Shown here: positions 10,440-21,430 of the stretch, piece by piece
How positions within the stretch are numbered: position 1 is the first letter of the stretch
How the letters are laid out: every line of letters starts with the position of its first letter
Source of the DNA: Euclidia mi
Taxonomy: Eukaryota > Arthropoda > Insecta > Lepidoptera > Erebidae
Direction: 5' to 3'
Length of the DNA stretch: 64,000 bases
NCBI GenBank assembly: GCA_944739405.2
Contig: OX123190.2
Coordinates: 63,879,805 to 63,943,804 of the forward strand
Notes under the pieces: model-generated
The model's input: the letters and a program-made list of their open reading frames with translations, nothing else
Database searches by the model: none
Told to the model about the DNA's origin: nothing
Made by a program: the position numbers and the translations under genes

Positions 10440-10621
10440 TTATCAAATTAAGTGTGAACCGACGAAAATTCGAAACGTCTTTTGTAAATATTATAATATC
10501 TTACTCTAACACTAGAAATAATTCATAAGTCAAAGTAAATATATTGGATATAACTGCTGTATTTATGCGGTTTCTATGTATATTCCTTATTCTCAGGAGC
10601 TGTCTGACACAATATGTTACG

Positions 10622-11095
10622 CGTATAACTCTCTTTCACTCTACCTTAAATATTTACAATCTTCAACAGCCGGCAACCCTTATTTGCGGCTGGATTTAAT
10701 TAGGCAACCATATATCATCAGAATGAGAAAAAAAATAGCTTTCATTTGATATATAAATCATAAATAAACGTTATGAACGTAAAAATTTATCGAAATCATA
10801 CCTGGTTACACCTGGCTGCGAGGAGGTGCGGCCAGGTGAACAATGGCAACCGTGGTTTTTCAGAATCTTTATACGTATAGCCGTGAAGTAGACGATATTT
10901 TACTTATAAAACGAATGAACGAAAGTATCTTCCAAAAATCAATTAACAATCACTTAATTAAACATACTTGCGGCCAAATTTTAATAGGCAACCTAGTAGA
11001 TATGTATTCTCCTAATCATAAATATACTTAAACATTTGGTTTTAAGCAAAAACTCGATGAGTGCACTAATTTGTCGTGGGATCTCGTACTATAAC
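10622..11095 (+). repeat. Repeat C, copy 3
   Basis: Plus-strand copy with intact 62-codon ORF and the CACCTGGC/GGCCAGGTG inverted block around 10810. Its end reads GGGATCTCGTACTATAAC, a variant of the shared terminus. Confidence 0.85.
10843..11031 (+). CDS. 62-codon ORF of repeat C, second intact copy
   Basis: Begins MATVVFQNLYTYSREVDDIL, same length as 7438-7626 and differing at five residues (positions 11, 15, 28, 53, 61), two of them conservative (D/E, G/S). No premature stop. Function unknown; see the other copy for alternatives. Confidence 0.35.
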   Translation: MATVVFQNLYTYSREVDDILLIKRMNESIFQKSINNHLIKHTCGQILIGNLVDMYSPNHKYT

Positions 11096-11544
11096 TTAGC
11101 TCTTTTGACATAAATTATCATAAAATATTATTGAGAGCTAAACTGCTTTGCTCAGTGCAACTTTCATTAATCATGTATGTACTGTTCATTTATTTCAAAT
11201 CTTTTTTAATATTCTTCTGGAATAATTGTGCAATCAAACTAAAATCGAATTATGTTTATATAGGCTTTATTTAAATTTGAATCTATAATCGGTAGAATCT
11301 TAAAAAGAGGGCCCAGCGATCCCAAACATTCCCTAAGGTTTCACCGCTAACACGCTCAGGATTTTGTTTCATTCTTATTTGTACTCTTGTATTTATAAAA
11401 TTTATGTTAAAAGATGCTAATGACCATGTGTTAAAAGATGCTAATGTAATTCAGGAGTATATCGCTTGGATTGTCTTCAAAGTTTTTATTTGAAGTATAG
11501 AAAACTTTATTCGTTCATTATTTGGATATTTTGTGAATTTATTT
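11096..11544. other. No gene recognised
   Basis: AT-rich, no repeat match within the window. Confidence 0.5.
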
Positions 11545-11547
11545 ACA

Positions 11548-11797
11548 GTCTCACGCCTGTATCCCCGCAGGGTAGGCAGAGGTGTAATATTACACCCAAA
11601 TTTCGTCATGATTTTTTAGGTCACGTGGGACCTAAAAATAGAAAACCGGGGGGGCGAGCCTCTTGCCGTTACCGGGCACATCACCAGACTCTGTGCCCCT
11701 ACTGAGAATTCGGAAAAACACTTTTGCCCGACCCGGGAATCGAACCCGGGACCTCCGATCAGCAGTCGCATACGCTATCCACTGGACCACGGAGGCA
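11548..11797 (-). mobile_element. tRNA-derived SINE, S2-related, minus strand
   Basis: On the minus strand a tRNA-like head (TGCCTCCGTGGTCCAGTGGA ... GGTTCGATTCCCGGGTCGGG, 11728-11797) is followed by the S2 body (CACTTTTCCG, TGGTGATGTGCCCGG, CCTCTGCCTACCC). The body and the flanking repeats make this a SINE and not a functional tRNA gene. Confidence 0.75.
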
Positions 11798-12267
11798 GTC
11801 TATTACTAATTCTGATCAATCAATTGGCTTCAGTTCACTTCAACAGATCGCGCAATTAGATTTTTCTACTCCAGCAGCACGCTAAAGCCCTGTGATTTTT
11901 TTATTAACGTTGGTAATTCTCCCATATCTAGGTCTTTTTTGTTTGTTTTTTTAGGAATTTATTATGGGATTCATCTTCACTTTCAGAAACATCCATTTTG
12001 CAAATAAAACTCATAAATCGATCAATTAACACGAATCGCAATGCTGCAAAAATAGGTTTGATAGACAGTTAAGTCAAAACCCCGCCATAGCTAGCATAGA
12101 CACCTCCATCATTTTTTGACTGACATCCATCATTTTTCTCCTGGAATATAAGGTATATTTTTAACCCGATTTTTTTATTTACAAATTAAAAAAAATCCAT
12201 ATGATGCTCTAATAACTTTGACTTTTATTCCAACCATGACAATACGTCTTTTACGTCTAATTTGACC
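11798..12267. other. No gene recognised
   Basis: AT-rich, no supported feature. Confidence 0.5.
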
Positions 12268-12520
12268 ACCGGTTGGCGCAGCGGGAGTGTAAGCGACTGC
12301 TACGCCGAAGGTCGCGGGTTCGATTCCCGCTCAAGTCAAACATTTGTGTGCGTGAATATAGATGTTTGTCTTGGTCTGGTTGTTTCTATGTATAATATGT
12401 ATGTATTTACAAAAAAAAAGTATATACCTATGTATGTTTATCCATTGTCTAGTACCCATAGTACAAGCTCTGCTTAGTTTGGGACTAGATAGTGTTGTGT
12501 GAATGTGGTAGAATATATAT
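12268..12520 (+). mobile_element. tRNA-derived SINE, family S1
   Basis: Closely matches 8162-8410, with a better B box (GGTTCGATTCCCGC). Ends in GAATGTGGTAGAATATATATA. Confidence 0.88.
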
Positions 12521-12535
12521 AGTAGACTAGTAGTA

Positions 12536-12556
12536 GAGTAATTAGTGCTTTATATA

Positions 12557-12645
<89 letters not shown>

Positions 12646-13040
12646 CCCGTGTGGTTGACGGCATAGAATACAAGTGTCACCACCCCCTATCTTCCCGTGG
12701 GTGTCGTAAGAGACGACTAAGGGATAACACGATGCAAATGCCATCTTTGCGTAGAGACGGAAAACTCGACATCAAACCCTATACGACTGCCTCGTTGGTC
12801 TCGCGGCATAAATGTGCGCGTGGGATCGGGAGGTCCCGGGTTCGATTCCTGGGTCGGGCAGTGTTATTGGGTTTTTCTGTCACGAAATTCTCAGTAGCAG
12901 CACGGAGTCTGGAAATGTGCCCGGTACGGCAATAGGCTCGCCCCTTATTACGTGGGACTAAAATATATATGGCGAAAAGTGGGTGTAGAAATACACCTCT
13001 GCCTACCCCTTCGGGGATAAAAGGCGTGACGATACGTATG

Positions 13041-13082
<42 letters not shown>

Positions 13083-13096
13083 GCACTAATTACTCA
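12536..13096. repeat. (TA)n tract in a 15-bp palindrome, split by a SINE
   Basis: GAGTAATTAGTGCTT (12538-12552 region) and its exact complement AAGCACTAATTACTC (about 13080-13095) flank (TA)n tracts at 12553-12642 and 13045-13080. The SINE at 12647-13044 sits inside the tract. Confidence 0.75.
12647..13044 (+). mobile_element. SINE, family S2, full-length copy
   Basis: Head CCGTGTGGTTGACGGCATAG, then a tRNA-like part with B box GGTTCGATTCCTGG, then a tail region ending GGCGTGACGATACG. Nearly identical along about 395 bp to 16621-17019, so at least one copy is young. Confidence 0.85.
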
Positions 13097-13463
13097 GTCT
13101 AAAGTGCGTAGAAGAAAATTATAGCAATAACGAAACCAAACTAAGTTACTTATAGACTTTTTTTGATAAACCTCTTTCAAATTAAGTATATTCATTTTTA
13201 AGTAGAAAATATACAAACGAAAATCGAGTATCCCATATTATAAATGACATTTTATTATTATATTAGATAAGTGCCCATAACCGGCTTATCAAATCGCAAA
13301 TACCGTAAAAGCGCTATTTTATGCGCACCCTACACCCTGCATTATAAAGCCTTCCATTAAACGTAACAAAGTGAGCCGCAGCATACATAAAGTAGGATTT
13401 CACACGTTTACATTTCACGTATTTTAGTCAGCGGCGCGAAAGTTTTATTCTTTGTATAAATTA

Positions 13464-13650
13464 CTAGGGGATGCCCGCAGCTATGCCAGCACATCTTTTT
13501 ATTTTAACCTAATCGTTTCTGCCCGATCCCGTGGGAATTTTGGGAAATCCCTTCTTACTGCACCCCTACGGTGCCAAAGAAGCATACATGCTAAATGTCA
13601 GCTTAGCTGTTCGTTGTCTGTTTATAATGCAAGAATTTTATATATCTAGA
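13464..13650 (-). mobile_element. Short non-autonomous Helitron (H1)
   Basis: On the minus strand it starts TCTAGATATATAAAATTC and ends CTAG followed by T, and shares the inner blocks GGGATTTCCC and CACGGGATCGG with copies at 22991-23198 and 23549-23754. 5'-TC, CTRR-3' ends and insertion between A and T are Helitron hallmarks. Confidence 0.75.
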
Positions 13651-14281
13651 AGATTAGGGCTACATACCTAAACAAAGTTCATGGCAAATGCGAAAGTATT
13701 TGTTTAACACAGTATTTGATCTGTACGATTAATATTTTCATAACCGTTGAATTACCCGATAATTTACCAACTGAAATCGAAGCGCAATAACGGTTTTAGA
13801 TAACCCTTTATGAGAAAATTAATGGTCGCGATAAACTAACTCATTTATTTTGTTTTCTTTTAGAGGAAATTTAGTTTATCCAATAGGACAGCTTTAAGCA
13901 TTAAATAAATTAAATTCCGCCATGTAAATGGGATAAATATAAGAAAATTCCCCCTTAATTATTAGTTGAATCAGAGTTAGTAAATACATACACAACAGTA
14001 ACTCATTGATATTTATCCCCAAAATTACTGAAGCTTGTAGTTGTGGTTACTGGACTCCAGAGCTTCTTCTCCAAATTACGACAACCATATTTTTGCATAA
14101 AGTTAGTTTTTATATCTGTGGCATTAAAGCCTACTCTTCTCAGTAGAGAAGAAAAAGAAATGTTTAAATTATTATAATTTTTCTTGTCCCTGAAAATAAT
14201 ACCTACTTATAATAAGAGTCACAATTGGCATTCAAAAGGATCATGCTGAATTCCATTAATTGTAGATCTAGCGATGGAAAA
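13651..14281. other. No gene recognised
   Basis: AT-rich; no supported feature before the target duplication of Penelope element 2. Confidence 0.5.
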
Positions 14282-14388
14282 GAGTGGCCATTAGAAACTT
14301 TTAAACACTCGCGTTCCATGTTTAAGAATATGTATATAGACGGGAATTAACGCGAACATGCAAATTAGGTATTTACATACCTTATTTT

Positions 14389-14430
14389 GCTTGACGTTTC
14401 GAGACGGTTGCACGTCCCGTGATCGCAAGC
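14389..14430 (-). ncRNA. Hammerhead-like motif, Penelope 2 left arm
   Basis: Stem I GCTT/AAGC, core GCGATCAC, six-pair stem II GGGACG/CGTCTC with loop TGCAAC, GAAA, then CGTC. Best folded of the seven copies. Confidence 0.42.
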
Positions 14431-14447
14431 TGACTGGTGTGGCGATG

Positions 14448-16107
14448 TCACGTCTCCGAGTGCGAGGTAGAAGATTCTATTTCTACCCCCGGGTCGCTGA
14501 TATTCGAAGTACCGGCGCAAAACACACTAACCGTATCTGTATATTGAACATTCGCCGACTGCGCGTTAAAGTGGGGTGTTGTTAGCCGAATCACAGGATT
14601 CCACGCCGATGACAATTTGAAGCCCTCTTCCCGATTGAAATTTTTATGTTTTCTGATTTCAATCGCTTCACGCACAACTCTTGGGTAAAAGTGGCGTTCC
14701 GTGGAGAGGACTTGGGGACGATGAAATTCAATCCAGTGATTGGTGCCCGATTGAAGTAAATGTTCCGCAATCGCCGATTTGTTCGTTTGACGGTTCTGTA
14801 CAGCTGCGATGTGCTCCTTAATACGTTCAGCGATAGTCCGCTTCGTTTGCCCTATGTAAGAGCTTCCGCAGCTGCAGTTGATTTTATAGACACCTGGGGT
14901 TTGTAGCGGTAGAACATCCTTTGGTGTGCCCAGCATGTTGTATACTTTGGCCCCTGGTGTAAATCCTGTCGGAATGGAGTAGTTTTTTAACTTGTCTCCT
15001 ATTTTATCCGTAACACCTCTAATGTAGGGCATGTAGGTCGGTTGTCTATTTACCGCCGGATGTTTATCGCGTTTGATAGGCCGCGTCATTCGTCGTTGTA
15101 CCTGGTATCCGTTCTTCCTAAGTACCTCCTGAACATGGTCTAGCTCTAGCTTCAAATGCTCAGGGTCACAGAGGTCATGTGGTCTGTTTTTGAGTGACGT
15201 CACAACGGATTGCAGGTGTCGAGGGTGGTGGTGCGACATGGCGTGCAGGTATCTGTGTGCGTAGGCTTCCGGTATACGCAATGTGTTAATGACCCATCTG
15301 GTCTCACAGTCACTTTGACATCCAAGAATGACAACGATCTGTCAGTGTCCATTTCGTAGGTGAACCTCATTTTCGGATGAATGGAGTTAAGGTGTTGCAC
15401 ATATTGATCTACTTCCTGCTTACCTCCTTTTACGATACTGAAGATGTCGTCCACGTATCTTTTCCAAAGCCTGATGGTCTTGGGCCCGCTGCTAAGCGCC
15501 TATTCTTCAAAGTGTTCCATCCAGATATTAGCCAGTACCGGGGCTACTGGACTCCCCATTGCGACGCCATTGATCTGGAGGTAATATTGGCCTTGGAAGA
15601 GGAAGTAGTTGCCATCTAAGCAGTGTTTTAGTAGATCAATATAGTTGTGAGGCATATCGTTGTCACTCAGTCTGTCCCTCACTACGTCCAGACATTCCCT
15701 TATTGGAACATTGGTAAAGAGCGACTCAACGTCAAAGCTTACCATTACATCTTCCGGTTCCAATCGGATACTTTGTACGATCTGGACGAAATGACGTGAG
15801 TTCTTTACGAAAGACGGTGTCATACCGACTAATGGCTGCAATACCGATGCAACGTGCTTCGCAAGGTCGTAAGTAGGCGAGGAAATCTGACTTACGATAG
15901 GCCGCAGTGGCACGTTGGGCTTATGTACCTTAGGCAGACCATATAGCCTAGGAGATTGGTATGGCTTAGGACCATATAACTTGCTGTACTCGTCTTCCGT
16001 GAACAGGTCCTGGTGGTCTTGTATCAGTGTTCGTATTCTGCGCGTTACTCTGACCGTGGGGTTATATGAGACCGGTTTGAATTTCATGAGACTGGATTGA
16101 ATTTCAT
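14448..16107 (-). pseudogene. Penelope reverse transcriptase with GIY-YIG endonuclease
   Basis: Motifs in order: LYGLPKVHKP and PLRPIVSQ (RT 1-2), VSFDVESLFTNVP (motif A with catalytic Asp), INGVAMGSPVAPVLAN (motif B), YVDDIF (motif C, catalytic pair near 15450), FLDVKV, VYRKPTHTD, then GVYKINCSCGSSYIGQTKRT of the GIY-YIG nuclease and a C-terminal tail to 14448. Breaks: TAG at about 15497-15499 between motifs B and C, and a 4-base loss near 15270, probably one unit of a GATA doublet. The N-terminal third is missing: the first residues in this frame come from the inverted arm. Catalytic residues are intact, so this is a recent copy. Confidence 0.93.
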
Positions 16108-16397
16108 CGTCCCCAAGTCCTCTCCACGGAACGCCACTTTTACCCAAGAGTTGTGCGTGAAGCGATTGAAATCAGAAAACATAAAAATTTCAATCGGGAA
16201 GAGGGCTTCAAATTGTCATCGGCGTGGAATCCTGTGATTCGGCTAACAACACCCCACTTTAACGCGCAGTCGGCGAATGTTCAATATACAGATACGGTTA
16301 GTGTGTTTTGCGCCGGTACTTCGAATATCAACGACCCGGGGGTAGAAATAGAATCTTCTACCTCGCACTCGGAGACGTGACATCGCCACACCAGTCA

Positions 16398-16439
16398 GCT
16401 TGCGACCACGGGACGTGCAACCGTCTCGAAACGTCAAGC
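16398..16439 (+). ncRNA. Hammerhead-like motif, Penelope 2 right arm
   Basis: As the left-arm copy, with a single change in the core (GCGACCAC instead of GCGATCAC), at a position that also varies between families. Confidence 0.42.
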
Positions 16440-16620
16440 AAAATAAGGTATGTAAATACCTAATTTGCATGTTCGCGTTAATTCCCGTCTATATATATAT
16501 TCTGAGTGGCCATTAGTTTTATTGCTTATTCTTCTCATGGTTCTACGCCCTTGCATTGCAAACGTGGCACTAAATGTAAATGTAGAATCTTTAGGTAATT
16601 AATTAAAATTATAATTTAAG

Positions 16621-17019
16621 CCGTGTGGTTGACGGCATAGAATACAAGTGTCACCACCCCCTATCTTCCCGTGGGTGTCGTAAGAGGCGACTAAGGGATA
16701 ACACGATGCAAATACCATCTTTGCGTAGAGACGGAAAACTCGACATCAAACCCTATGCGACTGCCTTGTTGGTCTCGCGGCATAAATGTGCGCGTGGGAT
16801 CGGGAGGTCCCGGGTTCGATTCCTGGGTAGAGCAGTGTTATTGGGTTTTTCTGTCACGAAATTCTCAGTAGCAGCACGGAGTCTGGAAATGTGCCCGGTA
16901 CGGCAATAGGCTCGCCCCTTATTACGTGGGACTAAAGTATATCTGGCGAAAAGTGGGTGTAGAAATATACCTCTGCCTACCCCTTCGGGGATAGAAGGCG
17001 TGACGATATGTATGTATGT
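16621..17019 (+). mobile_element. SINE, family S2, full-length copy
   Basis: Same structure and ends as 12647-13044, with only scattered differences; B box GGTTCGATTCCTGG at about 16814. Confidence 0.85.
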
Positions 17020-17454
17020 GTATGTATAATTTGATGTGTTTGTTTGTATTGTTTATATCCTAAAATACGGCCTCACAAAACACGCTCTATATACGGCCCA
17101 CCAAAACTTGAAGACGTTGTGCACTTTTGGCATAGGAAGTCTGTGGAAAAAGTGACATAATAAGGCTTTTAGCATATGACGTATGATTCTAGTGACGGAT
17201 GCAACATTTGATAGAAAAAAATAAAGGAGTACTTCCTTTCTTTGCAGAGTCGGCGCAAAGGTAATGTCACATAAGGTGTCTTTAAATACCAGTAAGCAGC
17301 TTCACTGGCTTTTTATAGGCTCGTTTGGCGTACGATAAAGGAAATGTTTTCGCTTTAACAAATAAAATTGATATGTGTACAGGTTATTCAAGGCTAAATT
17401 TTAAAAGGAATTGTATGAGACATTGAATAAGTATGCTCACAAAAATCATATTTC

Positions 17455-17608
17455 TTACATTTCTTATCAATGTTAATAAAATTACAGACAACGTACAGCG
17501 GAAACTACTGGGTGCAAGAAGCTGAAATTTGGCATTTACCTGTGTTCCTTGGGGAGTGTAGTGAAAACAAGCCAGGAGAAGATTTTTTGGAAATTCCAAC
17601 CCTAAGAG
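17455..17608 (+). mobile_element. Degenerate Helitron fragment (H2)
   Basis: Shares the blocks GAAACTACTGGGTGCA, GAAATTTGGCAT and TTCCTTGGGGAG with the H3 and H4 copies, but the ends have decayed. Confidence 0.55.
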
Positions 17609-17911
17609 AGTCTACTCAATATGAATAAAAAACTTAAAATATAGTTTTCGTCCTCGCCTCTCTTGCATACACATTACATAAGCGGCCTATAGTAATTTCG
17701 TTCAGAACTCATCATAAGACCTATCCAGTAAATATTTACTACTCAACTGCCGCACATACAATAAAATATTGTAATGCTGATTACTGGTTGTTATTGTAAT
17801 AGTTACTATAATTGCTAAACTAAAATAGAAATTTAAAAATCTTATATTTTGTATGTTTGATCTTGGATAAAAAAAAATGCATCAGCATGCATGATCGATG
17901 GAGATTTTTGA

Positions 17912-19432
17912 CATTTTATTTCATCATGTCAGCATAGAGACGTCCACTGCTGGACATAGGCCTCTCCGAAGGTTCTGCACACAGACCGATTTTGAGCCAC
18001 CCGCATCCAACCGCTTCCCGCGATCTTAACCAGATCGTCGGTCCACCTTGCGGGAGGCCTACCCCTACTGCGTCGTCCGGTACGTGGTCGCCACTCCAGA
18101 ACCCGCCTGCCCCAACGGCCATCAGTTCTTCGCGCTATGTGCACTGCCCATTGCCACTTCAGCCTGGCTATTTGGAGAGCTATGTCGGTGACTTTGGTTC
18201 TCTTGCGGATCTCCTCATTTCTGATTCGATCTCGCAGGGCAACTCCGAGCATAGCTCAAATTCAAATTCAAATTCAAATAATTTATTTGTTCATAGGTTC
18301 ATTATAATAAACACTTAAACAAAGTCATACTTTTTTTTTAAATTAAGCTAGATGAGGCCGGTGTTTCCTAACTGACTGCCCTGAGAAGAAACATCCGAAA
18401 CAAACTCAGAGGTCATAGTCTCTTTTAAAGTCCAGATAATTATTTAAAAAAAATAAAAATAATAATAAGTATACAACATAAAGTATAAATATGTGAGTAC
18501 AATGTGAGACGACTATACGAGTGAGAGACTAAAAAATAGTTATATTTTGATAGAATTGCAGCAGCAGTTCAGAGCCGACCAGTCCCGGCAGACGGCACCC
18601 GTTCACGAGTATGACGTGAGACTCAGCCATAGCTTAGCTCAACCATTTTTTAGGGAACCAAACCACCCGACCCACAACGCCACCGTAAGCAAGACTTTTT
18701 AGTGAGCATGACGACCCAGAACTGCATGACAATCATCACGTCAATTAGAAAAAAAGAGAAAGCGACTACATGGTGCTCACATATTGACAATTTTAAGTTA
18801 TCTATAGGAATATCATCATGATCTATAATGGTATTACAATAATAATAATTTTACAGTCAATAGCATAATCTAAATTAACAAATGAATGAATAATAGCATA
18901 ATAACAATAAAACATCCATAATAATGGCATTATGACTCAAAAGCATAAATACAGCAGGGTAAAAAAAGAGAATTACAATTGTCAGTAAAAATAATATTAA
19001 ATTTGGATGTCATGTATAAAAACAAATTCAGTATGATAGCAAGATTAACATACAGTCATATAAAACATCTCGCTCTCTCCATCGCCCTCTGAGTGACCCT
19101 GAGTTTTCGGATGAGGCCCATAGCGACCACGTCTCAGCGCCGTAGATCATCACTGGCAACTCACACTGGTCAAAGGCTTTCGTCTTGAGACACTGCGGGA
19201 TATCGGACGTGAAGATATGCCGTAACTTTCCGAACGCCGCATAACCAACTTGGATTCGACGAATGACCTCTTTCTCGAAGTTGGACCTACCCAATTGGAT
19301 CATTTGTCCCAGGTAGACGTTCCCAACCTGGATAGGAGTAGGTACGACATGGACGTTAGACATGATTTTCGTCTTGTCCATGTTCATTTTAAGACCTACT
19401 TGTTGCGAGACTCTACATAGGCCATCGGACAT
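17912..19432 (-). mobile_element. RTE-type LINE, split by a nested insertion
   Basis: Minus-strand coding runs from 19432 to about 19072 (RT end: KMNMDKTKIMSN, VYLGQMIQLG, LPVMIYGAETWS) and resumes at 18257-17929 (MLGVALRDRIRNEEIRKRTK, WQWAVHIARR, GRRSRGRPPARWTDDLVKIAG, AYVQQWTS). Joining the flanks restores the order expected for the family. The reading frame shifts near 19110. The 3' end lies near 17912 at a TCATCATG tail; a 76-bp 3' end of the same family lies at 20990-21066. Confidence 0.85.
18258..19071 (-). mobile_element. LINE 3' end with (TTTGAA)n tail nested in the RTE LINE
   Basis: The insertion begins with an AAATTC repeat (18258-18281, plus view) and ends at 19071; GCTC is present at both edges as a possible short target duplication. 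The tail type equals that of the LINE at 30964-32050. No clear protein is left in the insert. Confidence 0.6.
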
Positions 19433-20017
19433 TTTATTTATACTTATGTATTACGCCAGAGTTGGCCACACGCTCACACGAAAAACAAACAAACAACAAA
19501 CAACTTATGTATTTATCGTCTCTGTAAATTTTCAGCTCTATGCGAATTATGTCTAAGTCAAATTTCAATTTGGACTGGACTATTAGTGGCGTAGCAGAGG
19601 CTATCAAAATTTTAGCGAAATCGGATTACATATTCGGGTACAAACATATTTCACTTGCCCCTAGTAATGCGTCTAATCTGGCTTATCTAAGGAGAATTAG
19701 AACTTACAAAGATATTTTGTCATCTTGTCGAGTAACGAGGCAATGCTTGTATAATATGGCTTGTATGTCTTGTATATTATGATATTACTTTGTGATTCCA
19801 TTAATAATAATTAAACAATAGTTCAGAGTTTTCTTTCATTTTCTGAAAAAATGGTTAACTAGCAGTCCGCCCCGGCTTCGCACGGGTGGACATTTGTTTT
19901 TTTAAATATCTTTCTATATATCGCCGCCATATGACCCGGCCCGACCCCGGGCACACACCTCTGTCATTTCGAAGTTATGTGTGTATTAGAATGTTAATCA
20001 TCGTTCGCTTAATAATG
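19433..20017. other. No gene recognised
   Basis: The 80-codon plus-strand ORF at 19540-19782 has no recognisable domain. TTTTCAGCTCTATG with an AATTATGTCTAA continuation at 19529 recurs near 55550 and, reversed, near 54080, so part of this is a dispersed repeat. Confidence 0.4.
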
Positions 20018-20140
20018 TGCCCGGTAGATGGCAATAGGCTCACCCTATATTACATTGGGACCGAAACATAACTAGCGAAGTGTGGGTGTGTAATACACCG
20101 CTGACTACAACTTCAGGGTTAAAAGGCGTGAAGTTATGAT
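20018..20140 (+). mobile_element. SINE S2 tail fragment
   Basis: GTGCCCGG, GGCAATAGGCTC, GTGGGTGTG and AAAGGCGTGA in the order of the S2 body; no tRNA-like head. Confidence 0.6.
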
Positions 20141-20989
20141 TCTTTCTATCTATCTATATCGTCAAGCCTGTCTCCCATTAGTGTAGGCAGAGACAATGGA
20201 ACGCTACATGCTCCGTTTTGAACATACCTCTTTCGCTTCCTCGACATTCATTAATCTCATCATGCATGCGCAACTATTATGCAATCTACAGGTATTGAAA
20301 CAGTCTTCTCAAACATAAAATGATTTATTTAATTATAATACATTTTAAATAATCGATCGCATCAATAAAGTCTCGTCCCGACGGAATATCGGTGTGCGAG
20401 CGGTGAATTTATTTTTTCACGCATTATTTTTATTTTGCTACATCTTTTAAGATAACCATTATAATTTTACACCACTATTTTTTGATTAGTACAAAATCTT
20501 TACGGACAGATTAGCGAAGACATTATTATCATATATGTGACGTAAGAATTTAATAATATATTTACAGAGCAAAGTTATTATCATTTGTTTATTGTAGAAA
20601 ATCTCACTTAAATCATAGTCATATTTTACAATCCATTCACTAATTCATTGATAATATTTCATCCTGCTCATTCGCATTTTCTCTGTCGCACTTATGGTGT
20701 TACCTATATCATTAGACAATAATACAGCCTTAGACAATAAAATGAAGCAAAATAATAAGTGTAGGTAGTTACTTTTAAATTTTCTTAATAATTCTACCCT
20801 CTCCTTCATACTTCATCCGGGCTTAGGACCGGCAAAATTTACCGTTTTACAAGTAATTAAATACGGAGGCATGTAATTAGAAAGCAAACAAATATCAAAA
20901 TAAAAGAAGGTTTCTGGACGAAAAGAAAATAGTAATTTTGGCGTATTTATGAAGTTAGAATCAGCTGCTATTTACAAATTTCATCATCA

Positions 20990-21066
20990 TCATGTCAGCC
21001 TAGAGACGTCCACTGCTGGACATAGGGCAAGGTTCTCCACACAGACCGATTTTGATCCACCCGCAT
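20990..21066 (-). mobile_element. RTE LINE 3' end, 77 bp
   Basis: Matches 17925-18005 (GAGACGTCCACTGCTGGACA, CACACAGACCGATTTTGA) with a TCATCATCATCATG tail. Severely truncated insertion. Confidence 0.7.
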
Positions 21067-21111
21067 CAAATTATTATTTACGTAGGTAGGTAATTTTTAC
21101 TTACAAGTATT

Positions 21112-21430
21112 TCAATTGTCCTTCAAAATATCCACCACTATTGTCAATACACAACGGGCAAGTTTAATTAAATTGTTTTTAACGAGAGAAGTATGCTTCT
21201 GTCTTTTCACTTCGTCATAAGCGTCCAATATGCGCTGTTTTAATTGTTCAACACTAACCGGCTCACTTTTGTACACCCACAAAAAGAAGTCCATGGCCGT
21301 GAGGTCAGGTGAGCATGGAGGCCAAGCTACGGGGCCACCTCGACCGATCCACTGGCTTCCAAACTCTTTCTTTTAAAGTACGCACGAAGCATAGCTACAT
21401 ACTCACGTGATGTGAACTGATAAGCCATCG
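21112..21430 (-). pseudogene. mariner-superfamily transposase, internal deletion relic
   Basis: From an ATG at about 21430 the minus strand reads MAYQFTSREYVAMLRAYFKRK, a plausible transposase N-terminus. It then jumps to the C-terminal third: WPPCSPDLTAMDFFLW (PDL..MD is the site of the last catalytic Asp) and the stretch ending at 21112. The DNA-binding region and the first two acidic residues are gone. A GC-rich leader lies upstream (21470-21500). Ends of the element were not found. Confidence 0.65.

Larger units (their letters stand above)
14295..16503 (-). mobile_element. Penelope-like element 2, most complete copy
   Basis: Flanked by a 13-bp direct repeat GAGTGGCCATTAG (14282-14294 and 16504-16516). 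The minus-strand unit carries most of the RT and the GIY-YIG domain. A short inverted 3' end lies at 16091-16503. The arms (14326-14733 and 16091-16503) differ by few substitutions; the left arm extends about 31 nt further out. At the join (around 16080-16100) TGAATTTCAT occurs twice, a microhomology between the two units. Confidence 0.92.

Noticed and set aside
10304..10528. 74-codon ORF
   Set aside because: It crosses the solo Penelope end and its target duplication, so the frame is accidental.
11728..11797. tRNA gene on the minus strand
   Set aside because: The A and B boxes are good, but a SINE body follows directly and related copies exist, so it is a SINE head.
12474..12683. ORF with a long IYIYIY run
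   Set aside because: Translation of the (TA)n tract.
14331..16495. DNA transposon with 400-bp inverted repeats
   Set aside because: The arms are 3' ends of a Penelope element, shown by the GIY-YIG coding end in both.
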